Positions 45,240 through 52,853 of a DNA stretch of 64,000 nucleotides are shown in pieces. Positions within the stretch are counted from its first letter, which is position 1, and each line of letters begins with the position of its first letter. Location of the stretch: positions 1 through 64,000 of IMG/VR virus record IMGVR_UViG_3300025728_000008, one strand, 5' to 3'. Position numbers and translations under genes: made by a program. Origin of the DNA: a virus. The notes beneath the pieces are model-generated. The model made no database searches. It saw nothing but the letters and a program-made list of their open reading frames with translations, and was not told the DNA's origin.

Positions 45240-45269
45240 AGTATACACTATATTATATGCTCTTGTCAA
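45240..45269 (-). promoter_or_regulatory. Sigma-A type promoter with CGCTTGACA
   Basis: TTGACA (45269-45264), 18 bp, TATACT (45245-45240). Leader nearly identical to that of 32722-32750. Confidence 0.85.
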
Positions 45270-45315
45270 GCGAATGTGATAAAAAATTTTCCCCACTTTT
45301 AAAGTGGGGCTATGC

Positions 45316-45822
45316 TTATGATACAAACGCTTCTTCTTTGATTTCTTCAATAATTTGATTTGCAATCTCTTCTAATGCATCAAACATATTGTTGTGGTCA
45401 TAGTCTTCTGTTTCTGATTCAATACGTGATTCAATTGCATCCTCATCAATTTCAGAAGTATCTTCATTGTCTAAGTAGTCATTAACTTTCTTTGCTACAT
45501 AATTGAAACACAATGCATCCATATTCTCATATATCAATTGGCTATAATATTGATAATAACCTGCTTGGAATATTTTAATTAAATCCACTGTACCATCTTC
45601 ATTTGCTCCTGCAATTCCTTCTTCTATTGCGCTTTCAATATGGTCTTGAATATCAGAAGCATATTTCCATACATCATAGTTGTAAATAGGTATTGCTCCA
45701 TCTGCAATCTTTGTTACTTCATCACAAATGTAGTCAGAGCCATCTTTATCATAAAACTCATCCAATACATCCTCTTCATCATTTAAAATATTATTTAATT
45801 CATATCCTTTTAATTCAATCAT
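45316..45822 (-). CDS. Hypothetical acidic protein, 168 aa
   Basis: ATG after AAAGGGAGATGCTAAC. About a quarter D/E with helical heptads and no basic cluster, as in DNA-mimic proteins, but the pattern could simply be a helical adapter. Expressed from the unusual promoter/inverted repeat at 45835-45889. Not recognised. Confidence 0.8.
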   Translation of the reverse strand: MIELKGYELNNILNDEEDVLDEFYDKDGSDYICDEVTKIADGAIPIYNYDVWKYASDIQDHIESAIEEGIAGANEDGTVDLIKIFQAGYYQYYSQLIYENMDALCFNYVAKKVNDYLDNEDTSEIDEDAIESRIESETEDYDHNNMFDALEEIANQIIEEIKEEAFVS

Positions 45823-45834
45823 GTTAGCATCTCC

Positions 45835-45889
45835 CTTTCTGTTGTCGATTGTTATTATATCATTATTCTATGCACCCGACAACAGAAAG
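45835..45889 (-). promoter_or_regulatory. Promoter embedded in a 13-bp inverted repeat
   Basis: TATAAT at 45859-45854 with a poor -35 (TTGTCG, 45882-45877). Perfect arms CTTTCTGTTGTCG (45835-45847) and CGACAACAGAAAG (45877-45889) lie on the ribosome site/start and on the -35 box. Looks like an operator or a leader hairpin that controls the acidic protein. Confidence 0.65.
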
Positions 45890-45912
45890 ATGACTGCTAT
45901 TTAAAACTAATT

Positions 45913-46092
45913 TTAATTTACTTTGTAATTCAATCCATAAACCAATGTCATTGCATAGTTTATGTACTGTTCAACGTTCTTTCCTTTACCTGTACTAATA
46001 GCTGTTTCAACAATCTCTTCTGCCATATACTTGCTTACTCCACGTGTCATAACACTCTTTACATACTTTTTATGCATCACTTCATTATACAT
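45913..46092 (-). CDS. Hypothetical protein, 59 aa
   Basis: ATG after GGGAGCGTGAAGAAT. Helical basic protein with V-M-H-K-K-Y-V-K-S-V. Not recognised. Confidence 0.72.
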   Translation of the reverse strand: MYNEVMHKKYVKSVMTRGVSKYMAEEIVETAISTGKGKNVEQYINYAMTLVYGLNYKVN

Positions 46093-46115
46093 ATTCTTCA
46101 CGCTCCCGTTTGTTT

Positions 46116-46144
46116 GTTATATCATTAGTTTATGTGCCTATGTA
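46116..46144 (-). promoter_or_regulatory. Weak promoter candidate
   Basis: TATAAC (46121-46116) with a poor -35 (TACATA) 17 bp upstream; the only promoter-like sequence for the 59-residue gene. Confidence 0.35.
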
Positions 46145-46181
46145 TTTGTCTGATACCCAATTTTGAAATTTTCTTTCAATA

Positions 46182-46224
46182 GTCCAATCATGACAACCAA
46201 AACAACCAGAAACAATCATGACAA
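46182..46224. repeat. Two direct 12-bp repeats CAATCATGACAA
   Basis: Copies near 46183 and 46214, about 31 bp apart, in a short non-coding stretch of 180 bp; also contains CTGTACTA/TAGTACAG inverted repeat at 46243-46283. Possible operator area. Confidence 0.45.
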
Positions 46225-46305
46225 GGTGAAATAAAATTTCATCTGTACTAGTTTACCATTAGTACAACTCTGTAATAGTACAGCATTATAACAGAACAAA
46301 GAAAA

Positions 46306-46325
46306 ACCCACTAATAATAGTGGGT
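46306..46325 (-). terminator. Rho-independent terminator
   Basis: Perfect stem ACCCACTA/TAGTGGGT followed by TTTTTC on the minus strand, ending the TM2 gene transcript. Confidence 0.8.
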
Positions 46326-46326
46326 G

Positions 46327-46572
46327 TCAATGGTTATTGTTGTTGTTGATATTGTTCACTGTTACCTGTACTGGTGCTCTACTGGCTAGTAAAACATTCT
46401 TGTAATCAACACGCCCACTTAGAAGAAAGAAGTCTGCTATCCATAGGAAGCCTAAACCGCCCAATGTAAAGAGTTGTAATAATCCCATACCTATATCCCC
46501 TACATAAAATCTCCCTGCTCCTAGCACCCCGAAGAATGTGTGTAAAAGATACGCTACGAATTTACTCTTCAT
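46327..46572 (-). CDS. TM2-domain membrane protein, 81 aa
   Basis: ATG after AAAGGAGATTGATAACT. TM2 pattern: F-G-V-L-G-A-G-R-F-Y-V-G-D near residues 14-26, then L-G-G-L-G-F-L-W-I-A-D-F-F; two membrane helices joined by a short loop. TM2 proteins are small membrane proteins of unclear function, widespread in phages and bacteria. Ends N-N-N-N-H. Confidence 0.85.
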   Translation of the reverse strand: MKSKFVAYLLHTFFGVLGAGRFYVGDIGMGLLQLFTLGGLGFLWIADFFLLSGRVDYKNVLLASRAPVQVTVNNINNNNNH

Positions 46573-46604
46573 AGTTATCAATCTCCTTTATTCATGATGT
46601 ATTT

Positions 46605-46627
46605 ATATAAAGACACAATTGTGTCAA
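46605..46627 (-). promoter_or_regulatory. Promoter/operator with 14-bp palindrome
   Basis: GACACAATTGTGTC (46612-46625) is a perfect palindrome whose outer half includes TTGACA (46627-46622); no good -10 at 17 bp (TAAATA at 16). The palindrome is a probable operator that blocks the TM2 gene promoter. Confidence 0.6.
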
Positions 46628-46631
46628 GAAC

Positions 46632-47018
46632 TTATTTTGACCAATAGCCATACATAGAGCATGAGCCACTATCCCATAGGTCATAATAGTATCCATTCTC
46701 AAGCGTAACAAGATGATTAGCTACTCTTAATACAAATGTACCTTCTTTGTTCTTTTGAGAAAATTCAGCTACCTTAGGACGTTTAGTACCACGTTTGATA
46801 GTTAATTTGTTGTATGTAAAGCCATTGTTGATTAGAAATTGTTTCCATGCTTCATCACAATTAGGCATAACTTTCAATTCAAATCCTATATCATATAATT
46901 CACTATACACTTCATCCCATTCTTTACCAGTTGCTTTACACATTGCCCGAACTACACAATCACCAGTTTCTTTCTTTAATGGATTAGGGTTGTAATACTT
47001 GTTTCTTGATTTAGCCAT
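46632..47018 (-). CDS. Papain-like cysteine protease-fold protein, 128 aa
   Basis: ATG after AGGAGGAATGTAC. G-D-C-V-V-R-A near residue 20 (catalytic Cys at helix start), N-H-L-V-T-L near 105 (His), then D-L-W-D near 116 (Asp/Asn), the papain-like order C-H-D/N. Small single-domain phage proteins of this type exist; activity unproven. Confidence 0.75.
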   Translation of the reverse strand: MAKSRNKYYNPNPLKKETGDCVVRAMCKATGKEWDEVYSELYDIGFELKVMPNCDEAWKQFLINNGFTYNKLTIKRGTKRPKVAEFSQKNKEGTFVLRVANHLVTLENGYYYDLWDSGSCSMYGYWSK

Positions 47019-47029
47019 GTACATTCCTC

Positions 47030-47242
47030 CTAGTCTTCTAGTTCATTTCTAATAAATGTATAACCTTCACCGAAATGACTTAATTGTGTGTAATATGTGA
47101 CTTCATCTTGACCATATAAACGTTGTTGAATCATATAAACATAACCACCAGTATGTGCATGTTCTACTCGACTTACAACTGTATATTCATATTCTTTACG
47201 AGAATACACATCACCTATTTTCATTAAATCACTTCTTTTCAT
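47030..47242 (-). CDS. Hypothetical beta-rich protein, 70 aa
   Basis: ATG after AGGAGGAATGTCT. Strands with Y-T-V-V-S-R-V and Y-V-Y-M-I-Q-Q-R. Not recognised. Confidence 0.75.
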   Translation of the reverse strand: MKRSDLMKIGDVYSRKEYEYTVVSRVEHAHTGGYVYMIQQRLYGQDEVTYYTQLSHFGEGYTFIRNELED

Positions 47243-47253
47243 AGACATTCCTC

Positions 47254-47520
47254 CTATATTTTACATTTGCATTTACGTTGTTTACATACAATGCATTTCG
47301 GAAGCGCTTTTGCCATTTCTATTAATTTCTGTTCAAACTCATCAGTCATTGTCTTTGTAGTAGTTGGTACATTGTTGATGATTTCAACCTTTACTCCACC
47401 AGACACATAATATCCTTGCTTATCCTTTCTAACATTTAAATATCCTGCATTTGTTTCTACTATCCACTCATTGTGATTACACCATGATACATTAAAGAAT
47501 AAGATTTCTGTATGATTCAT
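47254..47520 (-). CDS. Hypothetical protein with C-terminal cysteine cluster, 88 aa
   Basis: ATG after GGAGGGGTGTGC. Beta-rich first 55 residues; the end C-I-V-C-K-Q-R-K-C-K-C holds four cysteines in a zinc-type arrangement. Not recognised. Confidence 0.75.
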   Translation of the reverse strand: MNHTEILFFNVSWCNHNEWIVETNAGYLNVRKDKQGYYVSGGVKVEIINNVPTTTKTMTDEFEQKLIEMAKALPKCIVCKQRKCKCKI

Positions 47521-47885
47521 GCACACCCCTCCAATTCTTCTCTGATTTTAGCTCTCAATTGCAGTTCTTCAATCAATTCTTCTCTACTCATTAAATCTGC
47601 TGAATATACTTCTAATACCCACATAGAGTCTCTTTGGTCTTTATATACTGTGAATAATGGTTCACCATTTTCTAGTATTTCATATGCATCATCATATTTA
47701 GTGTATAAAACACTATCAATGTATCTGCTTTCTGTTAAGTTTCTAAATCCATATCCTTCTGTGTCATTTAGCTTTTCAAATGTATCTCTCAACATGTCAA
47801 GGTTACGACCTTTTGCATTTGCTTGCCTAATACCTTCCTGCAACACGATTACAATACCATTTCTCATTTGATAGTTGATTGTCAT
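47517..47885 (-). CDS. Hypothetical protein, 122 aa
   Basis: ATG after AAGGAGTGATGTGG. Overlaps the next start. Mixed alpha/beta with I-V-I-V-L-Q-E-G and an E/L-rich helical end. Not recognised. Confidence 0.78.
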   Translation of the reverse strand: MTINYQMRNGIVIVLQEGIRQANAKGRNLDMLRDTFEKLNDTEGYGFRNLTESRYIDSVLYTKYDDAYEILENGEPLFTVYKDQRDSMWVLEVYSADLMSREELIEELQLRAKIREELEGCA

Positions 47886-47916
47886 CCACATCACTCCTTG
47901 TTTTGTTGTTAACTCT

Positions 47917-47945
47917 AGTATACTAAATTATATGTCTCTTGTCAA
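47917..47945 (-). promoter_or_regulatory. Sigma-A type promoter with CGCTTGACA
   Basis: TTGACA (47945-47940), 17 bp, TATACT (47922-47917). Confidence 0.9.
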
Positions 47946-47963
47946 GCGATTATTCCATTTATT

Positions 47964-48731
47964 TTAAAATGGACAATCTAAATCTTCTTGTGTTAATTTT
48001 AATGGCTCAATCTTTTCAGCTTCATCAGATTCCTTCATTATACTATCAGTTCCAAGTAAACAATCTATCCACAAACTTGATGGTCTAGTTGTATACTGTC
48101 TTGCATATGGACGTACTACAATTCCTTCTGGTGCTACTCTCATTTCTTCTGCTCGTATTGGTTCTATTGTTCTTGTTCTTGAAATTAATCTTAAATCTGG
48201 CAAATCTGGGATTGCATCAATGTATCCACCTATGTTTCTATGTCTTTCATTAGTTGTTACTTCTTCAATAGCTTGATTCAATTGCTCTTTTAATTGATTG
48301 ACTTCTGCATCTTCTGTAGTTTCTTCTTTTACCTCTTCTACTTCTTTAGGTTTTTTGTATGGTTTGATAATATCTACATTTTCTGTATCACGTATAACAT
48401 AGCTTCCCCAAACTGTGTGCCTTGCATGTTCTTTCTTTACTTTGAAGATATAATCACCTTCTCGGTATTCCTCAACGCATCTATCATTCACATTATCACC
48501 GTAAAACTCCCAACCTCTTTTCCATTGAATATATCCACCTTTACTAGTATATAATTCAATGTAATCTGATTCATCAACCATTTCTGTTTCACCTGCAAAT
48601 GTAAATACTCCAATTGAATATTGTGGGTCTTCCAATTTCTTTGCATATGTTTCTTCTACACTGCGTTTTGTATCAAAGAACTTACCAATCATCTCATCAT
48701 TTTTTACTAATGCATATGCTTTAATTTCCAT
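47964..48731 (-). CDS. Hypothetical protein, 255 aa
   Basis: ATG after AGGGAGAGATGTTA. N-terminal beta-rich 130 residues, central E/V-rich linker, C-terminal 90 residues including a cluster of P-D-L-R and two R-T-R-T segments. No metal or nucleotide motif. Possibly a host-interaction protein; not recognised. Confidence 0.8.
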   Translation of the reverse strand: MEIKAYALVKNDEMIGKFFDTKRSVEETYAKKLEDPQYSIGVFTFAGETEMVDESDYIELYTSKGGYIQWKRGWEFYGDNVNDRCVEEYREGDYIFKVKKEHARHTVWGSYVIRDTENVDIIKPYKKPKEVEEVKEETTEDAEVNQLKEQLNQAIEEVTTNERHRNIGGYIDAIPDLPDLRLISRTRTIEPIRAEEMRVAPEGIVVRPYARQYTTRPSSLWIDCLLGTDSIMKESDEAEKIEPLKLTQEDLDCPF

Positions 48732-48776
48732 TAACATCTCTCCCTTAATTGTTTTATTGTTTTTGTTCTTGTAAAC

Positions 48777-48805
48777 AGTATATCATTAATTTTAATTTTT
48801 GTCAA
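48777..48805 (-). promoter_or_regulatory. Sigma-A type promoter
   Basis: TTGACA (48805-48800), 17 bp, TATACT (48782-48777). Confidence 0.88.
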
Positions 48806-49482
48806 TCCTCATTTGAAACTTTACCAATTATTTTTATGTGGTGTGTTCCATCTGCTTGAATACTACCTCTTTGATAACCTGCTTTTACTTTATCCATATC
48901 AAGTTCAATAATATAATCACTTGTGCTAGGGCTTCTATTCTCTGTTTCAAAGAAGCATGAGACAGTACACCAACCACTTTCGATTAAATCTGCACCTGCA
49001 CTATTTACATATAATCTGATTCTATTTTTACTTACCATGAATTGTTTTAGGTCTTCTAAGAAATCCTGTCTATACTTTTTCTTTAATTCTTTTAGACTTT
49101 CATTTGTATATTTTCCTAAATTTCTAATTCTTGCTTTTGGTGCAATTTTAACTGTTGTACTGTTTGTTTTTTCTATAATATCTCTCTTGTCAATTTCAAT
49201 TTTTGTGTTCCATGTTTCGGGAATCTCTCCCCAACAATCTTCATAATTAGCATAAAAATGATGACCTCTTTTGTTATATCCTAATCCACAATCATCTGTC
49301 CATAATGTAATATATTCTCTTTCATCTTTACTCTCAATATGTGAGTACTGCATTTTGCCAATTGTGTATTCATCTTGAGATAATTTATCACTATATTTCT
49401 CTTGTAATTCTAATTGTGAGAAGAAAAACTGACTCATTTTCTTGTTACCTTTTTTAAGGAAATATGCATTTCTATTTACCAT
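48802..49482 (-). CDS. Hypothetical protein, 226 aa; paralogue of the gene at 37652-38296
   Basis: ATG after AGGGAGTTGGTTAA. Shares A-Y-F-L-K-K-G-N-K-K-M-S-(Q/R)-F, then S-Q-L-E-L-Q-E, with the 214-residue protein at 37652-38296, and both contain a similar strand (Y-(T/S)-(I/V)-G-(K/V)-M) near residue 45. Duplicated gene; role unknown. Confidence 0.82.
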   Translation of the reverse strand: MVNRNAYFLKKGNKKMSQFFFSQLELQEKYSDKLSQDEYTIGKMQYSHIESKDEREYITLWTDDCGLGYNKRGHHFYANYEDCWGEIPETWNTKIEIDKRDIIEKTNSTTVKIAPKARIRNLGKYTNESLKELKKKYRQDFLEDLKQFMVSKNRIRLYVNSAGADLIESGWCTVSCFFETENRSPSTSDYIIELDMDKVKAGYQRGSIQADGTHHIKIIGKVSNED

Positions 49483-49515
49483 TTAACCAACTCCCTGTTA
49501 TTTGTTGTTAAACCA

Positions 49516-49545
49516 AGTATAGCATGTATGTGTATCTCTTGTCAA
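49516..49545 (-). promoter_or_regulatory. Sigma-A type promoter
   Basis: TTGACA (49545-49540), 18 bp, TATACT (49521-49516); CTCTTGACAAGAG palindrome at -35. Confidence 0.85.
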
Positions 49546-49566
49546 GAGATTGTTTTAAAAATATTT

Positions 49567-49586
49567 GAGGGGATTTTTCACCCCTC
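49567..49586 (-). terminator. Rho-independent terminator
   Basis: Perfect GAGGGG/CCCCTC stem, followed by AAATATTTTT, ending the kinase transcript. Confidence 0.8.
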
Positions 49587-49598
49587 ATTATGTATGTA

Positions 49599-50384
49599 TT
49601 AATTATGTAAAATCTCACCTATGTCCGCCAATCCACCTATTGCTTCAATTTGACCTAACATCATATCTTTATAACTTTCAAAATATCCTTGTGCTTCTTT
49701 ATGTAGTTTTTCATTAATCATTATTGCCATTGGATAGATAACTTCTTCATGTGTTTGGTATGTATCAAAATGTCTTCTAAAATCTAATTTATCTATGACA
49801 CCATATCCATATTGTTTCTTGTCAAATTCACCAAAATCAACTATAACTGGTAATCCTGTATGCTTATCAATCATAACGTTTCCGCTATGTAAATCATCTG
49901 GACTGAATCCTGCTCTCATTATATCTTTAATTAGTTCTTTATATACATGATTGAAACGGGTACTAACAAAATTATCAATCTTTCCACTTCTAACTTTGTA
50001 ACGATAACTTGATATAGTATATCCATCAACTTTACTCATTATGACTGCTTTTACTTCTTTATTGTGATGGAATACCCCGTATAAACGGGGCACATGTTCC
50101 AGATGTTGTAATTGCCCTAATACTGAAATATCATGACTGCGCCAATATCCATGTTGGAATACTTTAATCGCATAATCTTTATATCCGAAAACAATTGCTT
50201 GTGCCCCGTGACCTAATTCATCCCAATCATCTAAATTATCTCTTCCCATAACTGCATTTTCTAACTTGCTACATATATATTCAAAGTCATCTAAATTTAT
50301 GTTTGGATTTAATCCTTTAAATTGTAAGTTTCGCATTCTTTCATTTAACGGGTGGTTAATAATATAGTTATCATGTTCTCCCAT
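49599..50384 (-). CDS. Eukaryotic-type protein kinase, 261 aa
   Basis: ATG after AAAGGGGATGAAAAT. L-G-H-G-A-Q-A-I-V-F-G at 57-67 (glycine loop), A-I-K at 72-74 (ATP lysine), S-P-D-D-L-H-S-G-N at 161-169 (catalytic Asp and Asn), D-F-G at 183-185. All core catalytic residues are present, although HRD is replaced by P-D-D. Phage kinases of this type modify host proteins early; target unknown. A CCCCGT-ACGGGG hairpin is coded near 50085. Confidence 0.85.
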   Translation of the reverse strand: MGEHDNYIINHPLNERMRNLQFKGLNPNINLDDFEYICSKLENAVMGRDNLDDWDELGHGAQAIVFGYKDYAIKVFQHGYWRSHDISVLGQLQHLEHVPRLYGVFHHNKEVKAVIMSKVDGYTISSYRYKVRSGKIDNFVSTRFNHVYKELIKDIMRAGFSPDDLHSGNVMIDKHTGLPVIVDFGEFDKKQYGYGVIDKLDFRRHFDTYQTHEEVIYPMAIMINEKLHKEAQGYFESYKDMMLGQIEAIGGLADIGEILHN

Positions 50385-50420
50385 ATTTTCATCCCCTTTG
50401 TGCCAATTTGTGTTAAGGCT

Positions 50421-50449
50421 AGTATACTATTATTTTTTGTGCTTGTCAA
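50421..50449 (-). promoter_or_regulatory. Sigma-A type promoter of the kinase gene
   Basis: TTGACA (50449-50444), 17 bp, TATACT (50426-50421). Confidence 0.9.
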
Positions 50450-50652
50450 CTACTAACTGTAACTTTTAATCTATTATATAATTCGACACGTAAACAATTT
50501 ATTTCTTTATCACTTATAAACAATTGTGATGCATCAATGATTGACATCCCCATTCTTTCAATATCTCCTACATATAATTCATTGTCTAAGCCAATATTCA
50601 CCATATTCATTAACTGTAATGAAACCATACGATATTCTTTTGATTTTGTCAT
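50446..50652 (-). CDS. Hypothetical protein, 68 aa
   Basis: The ATG is the one after AGGGAGTTGTTGCTC; the longer frame has no ribosome site. Helical, with a central N-I-G-L-D-N-E-L-Y. Not recognised. Confidence 0.75.
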   Translation of the reverse strand: MTKSKEYRMVSLQLMNMVNIGLDNELYVGDIERMGMSIIDASQLFISDKEINCLRVELYNRLKVTVSS

Positions 50653-50876
50653 GAGCAACAACTCCCTTTGTTTTATAGTGTATCTTATGTGATTATATTT
50701 GATGTGTGACTTGTTAGGGGTATATTGTTTTAAAAATAGTATTTGCACCCAGATTTTTATCTGTTTTGAGCCAATAATATATGAATCTTTGTTTGGGGCG
50801 CAGGACATTCAAAAAAATACTCTCATTAAAATATTCGTTCGTTCCATGCCAATGAAACAATACAGGCGAAAACGTG

Positions 50877-50896
50877 GATAAAATACGAATTTTATC
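50877..50896. repeat. Perfect mini-hairpin GATAAAAT-ACGA-ATTTTATC
   Basis: 8-bp perfect arms, same family as the intercistronic linkers but not next to a stop codon. Confidence 0.6.
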
Positions 50897-50929
50897 AAGA
50901 AAAACAGGTGCAAAATGTTCCGTCTATTG

Positions 50930-50943
50930 ACGGTATAAATTTT
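50930..50943. repeat. CCGTC-TATT-GACGG hairpin
   Basis: 5-bp stem, followed on the plus strand by TATAAATTTTTTT, so it could stop plus-strand RNA; also recurs at 6936 and 41591. Confidence 0.5.
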
Positions 50944-51004
50944 TTTGTTACTTCTGTATCAATAGAATTATAGCGAAAAACAAGGAAAATCAAGCTGATT
51001 CCCC

Positions 51005-51781
51005 TTATGATTCCATATTCCATACTAATCTGTTTATTTCTCCACACAATAATGATAAATCTTGATATGATTCATTTTCTTCATTTTTGACTGCTGTATC
51101 ATAAGCTAAGTTTTGTATCAATTTTATTGTCTTTTCTTGTTCTTTTACTTTTGCTTCCATCATGATTCTATATTCGTGATGTGCTTTAATTTTTAATATG
51201 TGAGGATATAATGTTGTTTTTGCAGTTTGCAAATAACGTGCATACTCTGGATATCTGTCTCTACCTTCTTTAAACAGTGGCAAGAAATATTCCTCTGTTT
51301 CCAATGCTTGACGATATTCTTTTTCTGGCGTTGCATCTTGTAATGTAGACATATTATGTTTTCTGTCTGCTGTCTTGACTAATAATTTTCGCCAATCTTT
51401 CAATATCTCATTTAAGTAATGTACGAATGCAACTCTATTTGTCTTATAATCAATATTTGGGTCTTTTGTTACTCCTAATACTACATCTGCTACTTCTTCA
51501 CCAAACAATGATTTAATTGTCTCATATGTAATCTCTGGTACATCTTCAATACTGTCATGCAATACAAATGCTGTTAACACTATTTTATCTGTTATGTTGT
51601 TATTAATAAGGTCTTGTGTCCCGTCTACAAGATGCATATAATAATGTGTACCATCATGACGTTTATATCCATTTGTTGCATTCATAGTAACCAACATCCA
51701 ATTTAATGCTTTTAATGTATCCCAACAACCTAGTTCCATTAAATCCTTTTGTAATTGTATAACACGAGATTCTACTGCCAT
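51005..51781 (-). CDS. RelA/SpoT-type HD hydrolase (alarmone phosphohydrolase-like), 258 aa
   Basis: H50, H-D at 75-76, E-D at 79-80 and D139 with R-K-H-N-M at 140-144 line up with the manganese ligands and active-site residues of the RelA/SpoT HD domain (H, HD, ED, D, N). Only the hydrolase half is present, no synthetase. Such stand-alone hydrolases remove 3'-pyrophosphate from (p)ppGpp or related nucleotides; phage copies may cancel host alarmone or toxSAS-type defence. ATG after AGGAGGATGATATT. Confidence 0.86.
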   Translation of the reverse strand: MAVESRVIQLQKDLMELGCWDTLKALNWMLVTMNATNGYKRHDGTHYYMHLVDGTQDLINNNITDKIVLTAFVLHDSIEDVPEITYETIKSLFGEEVADVVLGVTKDPNIDYKTNRVAFVHYLNEILKDWRKLLVKTADRKHNMSTLQDATPEKEYRQALETEEYFLPLFKEGRDRYPEYARYLQTAKTTLYPHILKIKAHHEYRIMMEAKVKEQEKTIKLIQNLAYDTAVKNEENESYQDLSLLCGEINRLVWNMES

Positions 51782-51813
51782 AATATCATCCTCCTAAAAA
51801 TGTAAGTAATACC

Positions 51814-51842
51814 ATTATATTATTATTATTTGCTTTTGTCAA
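51814..51842 (-). promoter_or_regulatory. Sigma-A type promoter of the HD hydrolase gene
   Basis: TTGACA (51842-51837), 17 bp, TATAAT (51819-51814). Its leader contains TGTAAGTAATA, like the iterons at 52.5 kb. Confidence 0.88.
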
Positions 51843-51917
51843 CATTATATAGTATATAGTCGCTATTTAATCACTATTGTTAATTTAATAACTAATGCTA
51901 ATATATGCATATATTGT

Positions 51918-52000
51918 GAGCAATATTTCAAATTTGCGGTAAGTATAATATAGGCATTTTTTCAAAAAATAAAGCGATAAATTTCTGGACTATTTTTTGC
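51918..52000 (+). repeat. Repeat R1 (about 80 bp)
   Basis: Shares with R2 at fixed spacing: ATATTTC, TAAGT-T/A-ATA-TATAG, TTTTTTCAAAAAAT and TAAATTTCTGGA. R1 also contains GTAAGTATAATA, the iteron core. Confidence 0.7.
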
Positions 52001-52276
52001 AGGTCTGATACTGTATCATATGTAATGGTTTCTAATGTGTGTGTGCTTGTGTTACAATTATTATGTTCTATGCTACATCATTATTACTATTTAATACTTA
52101 TTATTATTATTTGTTGTGTTTCTTCTTATATATAGTTAGAAGTGATGTAATAGTAATCTTTTTACATTATATGCTCATATTGTATATGTATCATGTGTTA
52201 TGCTCATCATTATCTATATTGCATACATACATATATTGCATACATACCTACATACATATATATGTACATACAGTAT

Positions 52277-52355
52277 GGGTGATATTTCGAAATCGCACTA
52301 AGTTATATATAGTGGTTTTTTCAAAAAATCATCTCGTAAATTTCTGGAGCTTTTT
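52277..52355 (+). repeat. Repeat R2 (about 80 bp)
   Basis: Aligns with R1 without gaps over about 67 bases (51922-51988 versus 52281-52347); contains ATTTCGAAAT palindrome. A shorter relative (ATTTCGAAAT plus TTTAAATTTCTGGA) lies at 59717-59750. Confidence 0.7.
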
Positions 52356-52490
52356 CCCCGACTGGTGGCGCATCACAAAAACCAAATAAAAAGATATTTG
52401 AATATATCGGTATTTGAATATTACGATATGAGGATGAATTTGGAAGCCCGTGCAATCGGATATTCAAATATATAAATATATACAATTACA

Positions 52491-52643
52491 TAAAGTAAGT
52501 ACGATACTATTTGTTAGGGATACAACTAAAAGTAAGTATAATAACAAATAGTAAGTTGCATAAATTAAATAAGCAACTTACAAAATAAATATTACAACTC
52601 ACTTATTTAATGTAAGTATGATAAATAAAAGTAAGTATAACCA
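52491..52643. repeat. Iteron-like array AAAGTAAGTA(T/C)(A/G)ATA
   Basis: Five direct copies (near 52492, 52528, 52547, 52608 and 52628) and two inverted or degenerate ones between 52571 and 52601. Other copies of (A)AAGTAAGT occur near 60043, 60224, 60350 and 60610. Confidence 0.6.
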
Positions 52644-52709
52644 TGTAAATTATATAATATAAATATTTCTAAAATTAACAGTTGACAAACGGATATTTTT
52701 ATGAATTTC

Positions 52710-52853
52710 ATTTATACAAAATTTATGTATATCTCATGTATAAATCATTAAAATTTAGGCTAAAATGTATAAATGAAGATACATAGCAGGGTATAATAAA
52801 CCTTGATATGAAGGGATTTATACATAAAAACTTATACAAAATACTGTATAAAT
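52710..52853. repeat. TGTATAAAT/ATTTATACA array
   Basis: Copies at 52710, 52738, 52766, 52816 and 52845 (9-bp matches, both orientations) plus CTTATACAA at 52830; average spacing about 29 bp. A second operator- or origin-like array. Confidence 0.6.

Larger units (their letters stand above)
50653..51004. other. Non-coding stretch with hairpins
   Basis: About 350 bases between the 68- and 258-residue genes with no convincing gene. It contains a perfect mini-hairpin (GATAAAAT-N4-ATTTTATC at 50877-50896) and a CCGTC-TATT-GACGG stem (50930-50943) followed on the plus strand by ATTTTTTT. Short GTTCG-rich pieces near 50835. Possibly a leader or small-RNA locus. Confidence 0.55.

Noticed and set aside
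46146-46226. 27-codon minus-strand frame with C-F-G-C-H-D-W
   Set aside because: Reminiscent of the zinc protein at 36329-36487, but there is no ribosome site; may be a gene remnant, not enough to call.
50699-50881. 60-codon plus-strand frame in the 50.7-51.0 kb gap
   Set aside because: No ribosome site or promoter, no coding character; the region is better described as non-coding.
52039-52389. 116-codon plus-strand frame rich in tyrosine and histidine
   Set aside because: Lies in the repeat region with no ribosome site and overlaps R2; codon use unlike the real genes.
52682-52710. Sigma-A promoter starting with TTGACA at 52683 on the plus strand
   Set aside because: No -10 hexamer at 16-18 bp; the box is probably accidental in AT-rich DNA.
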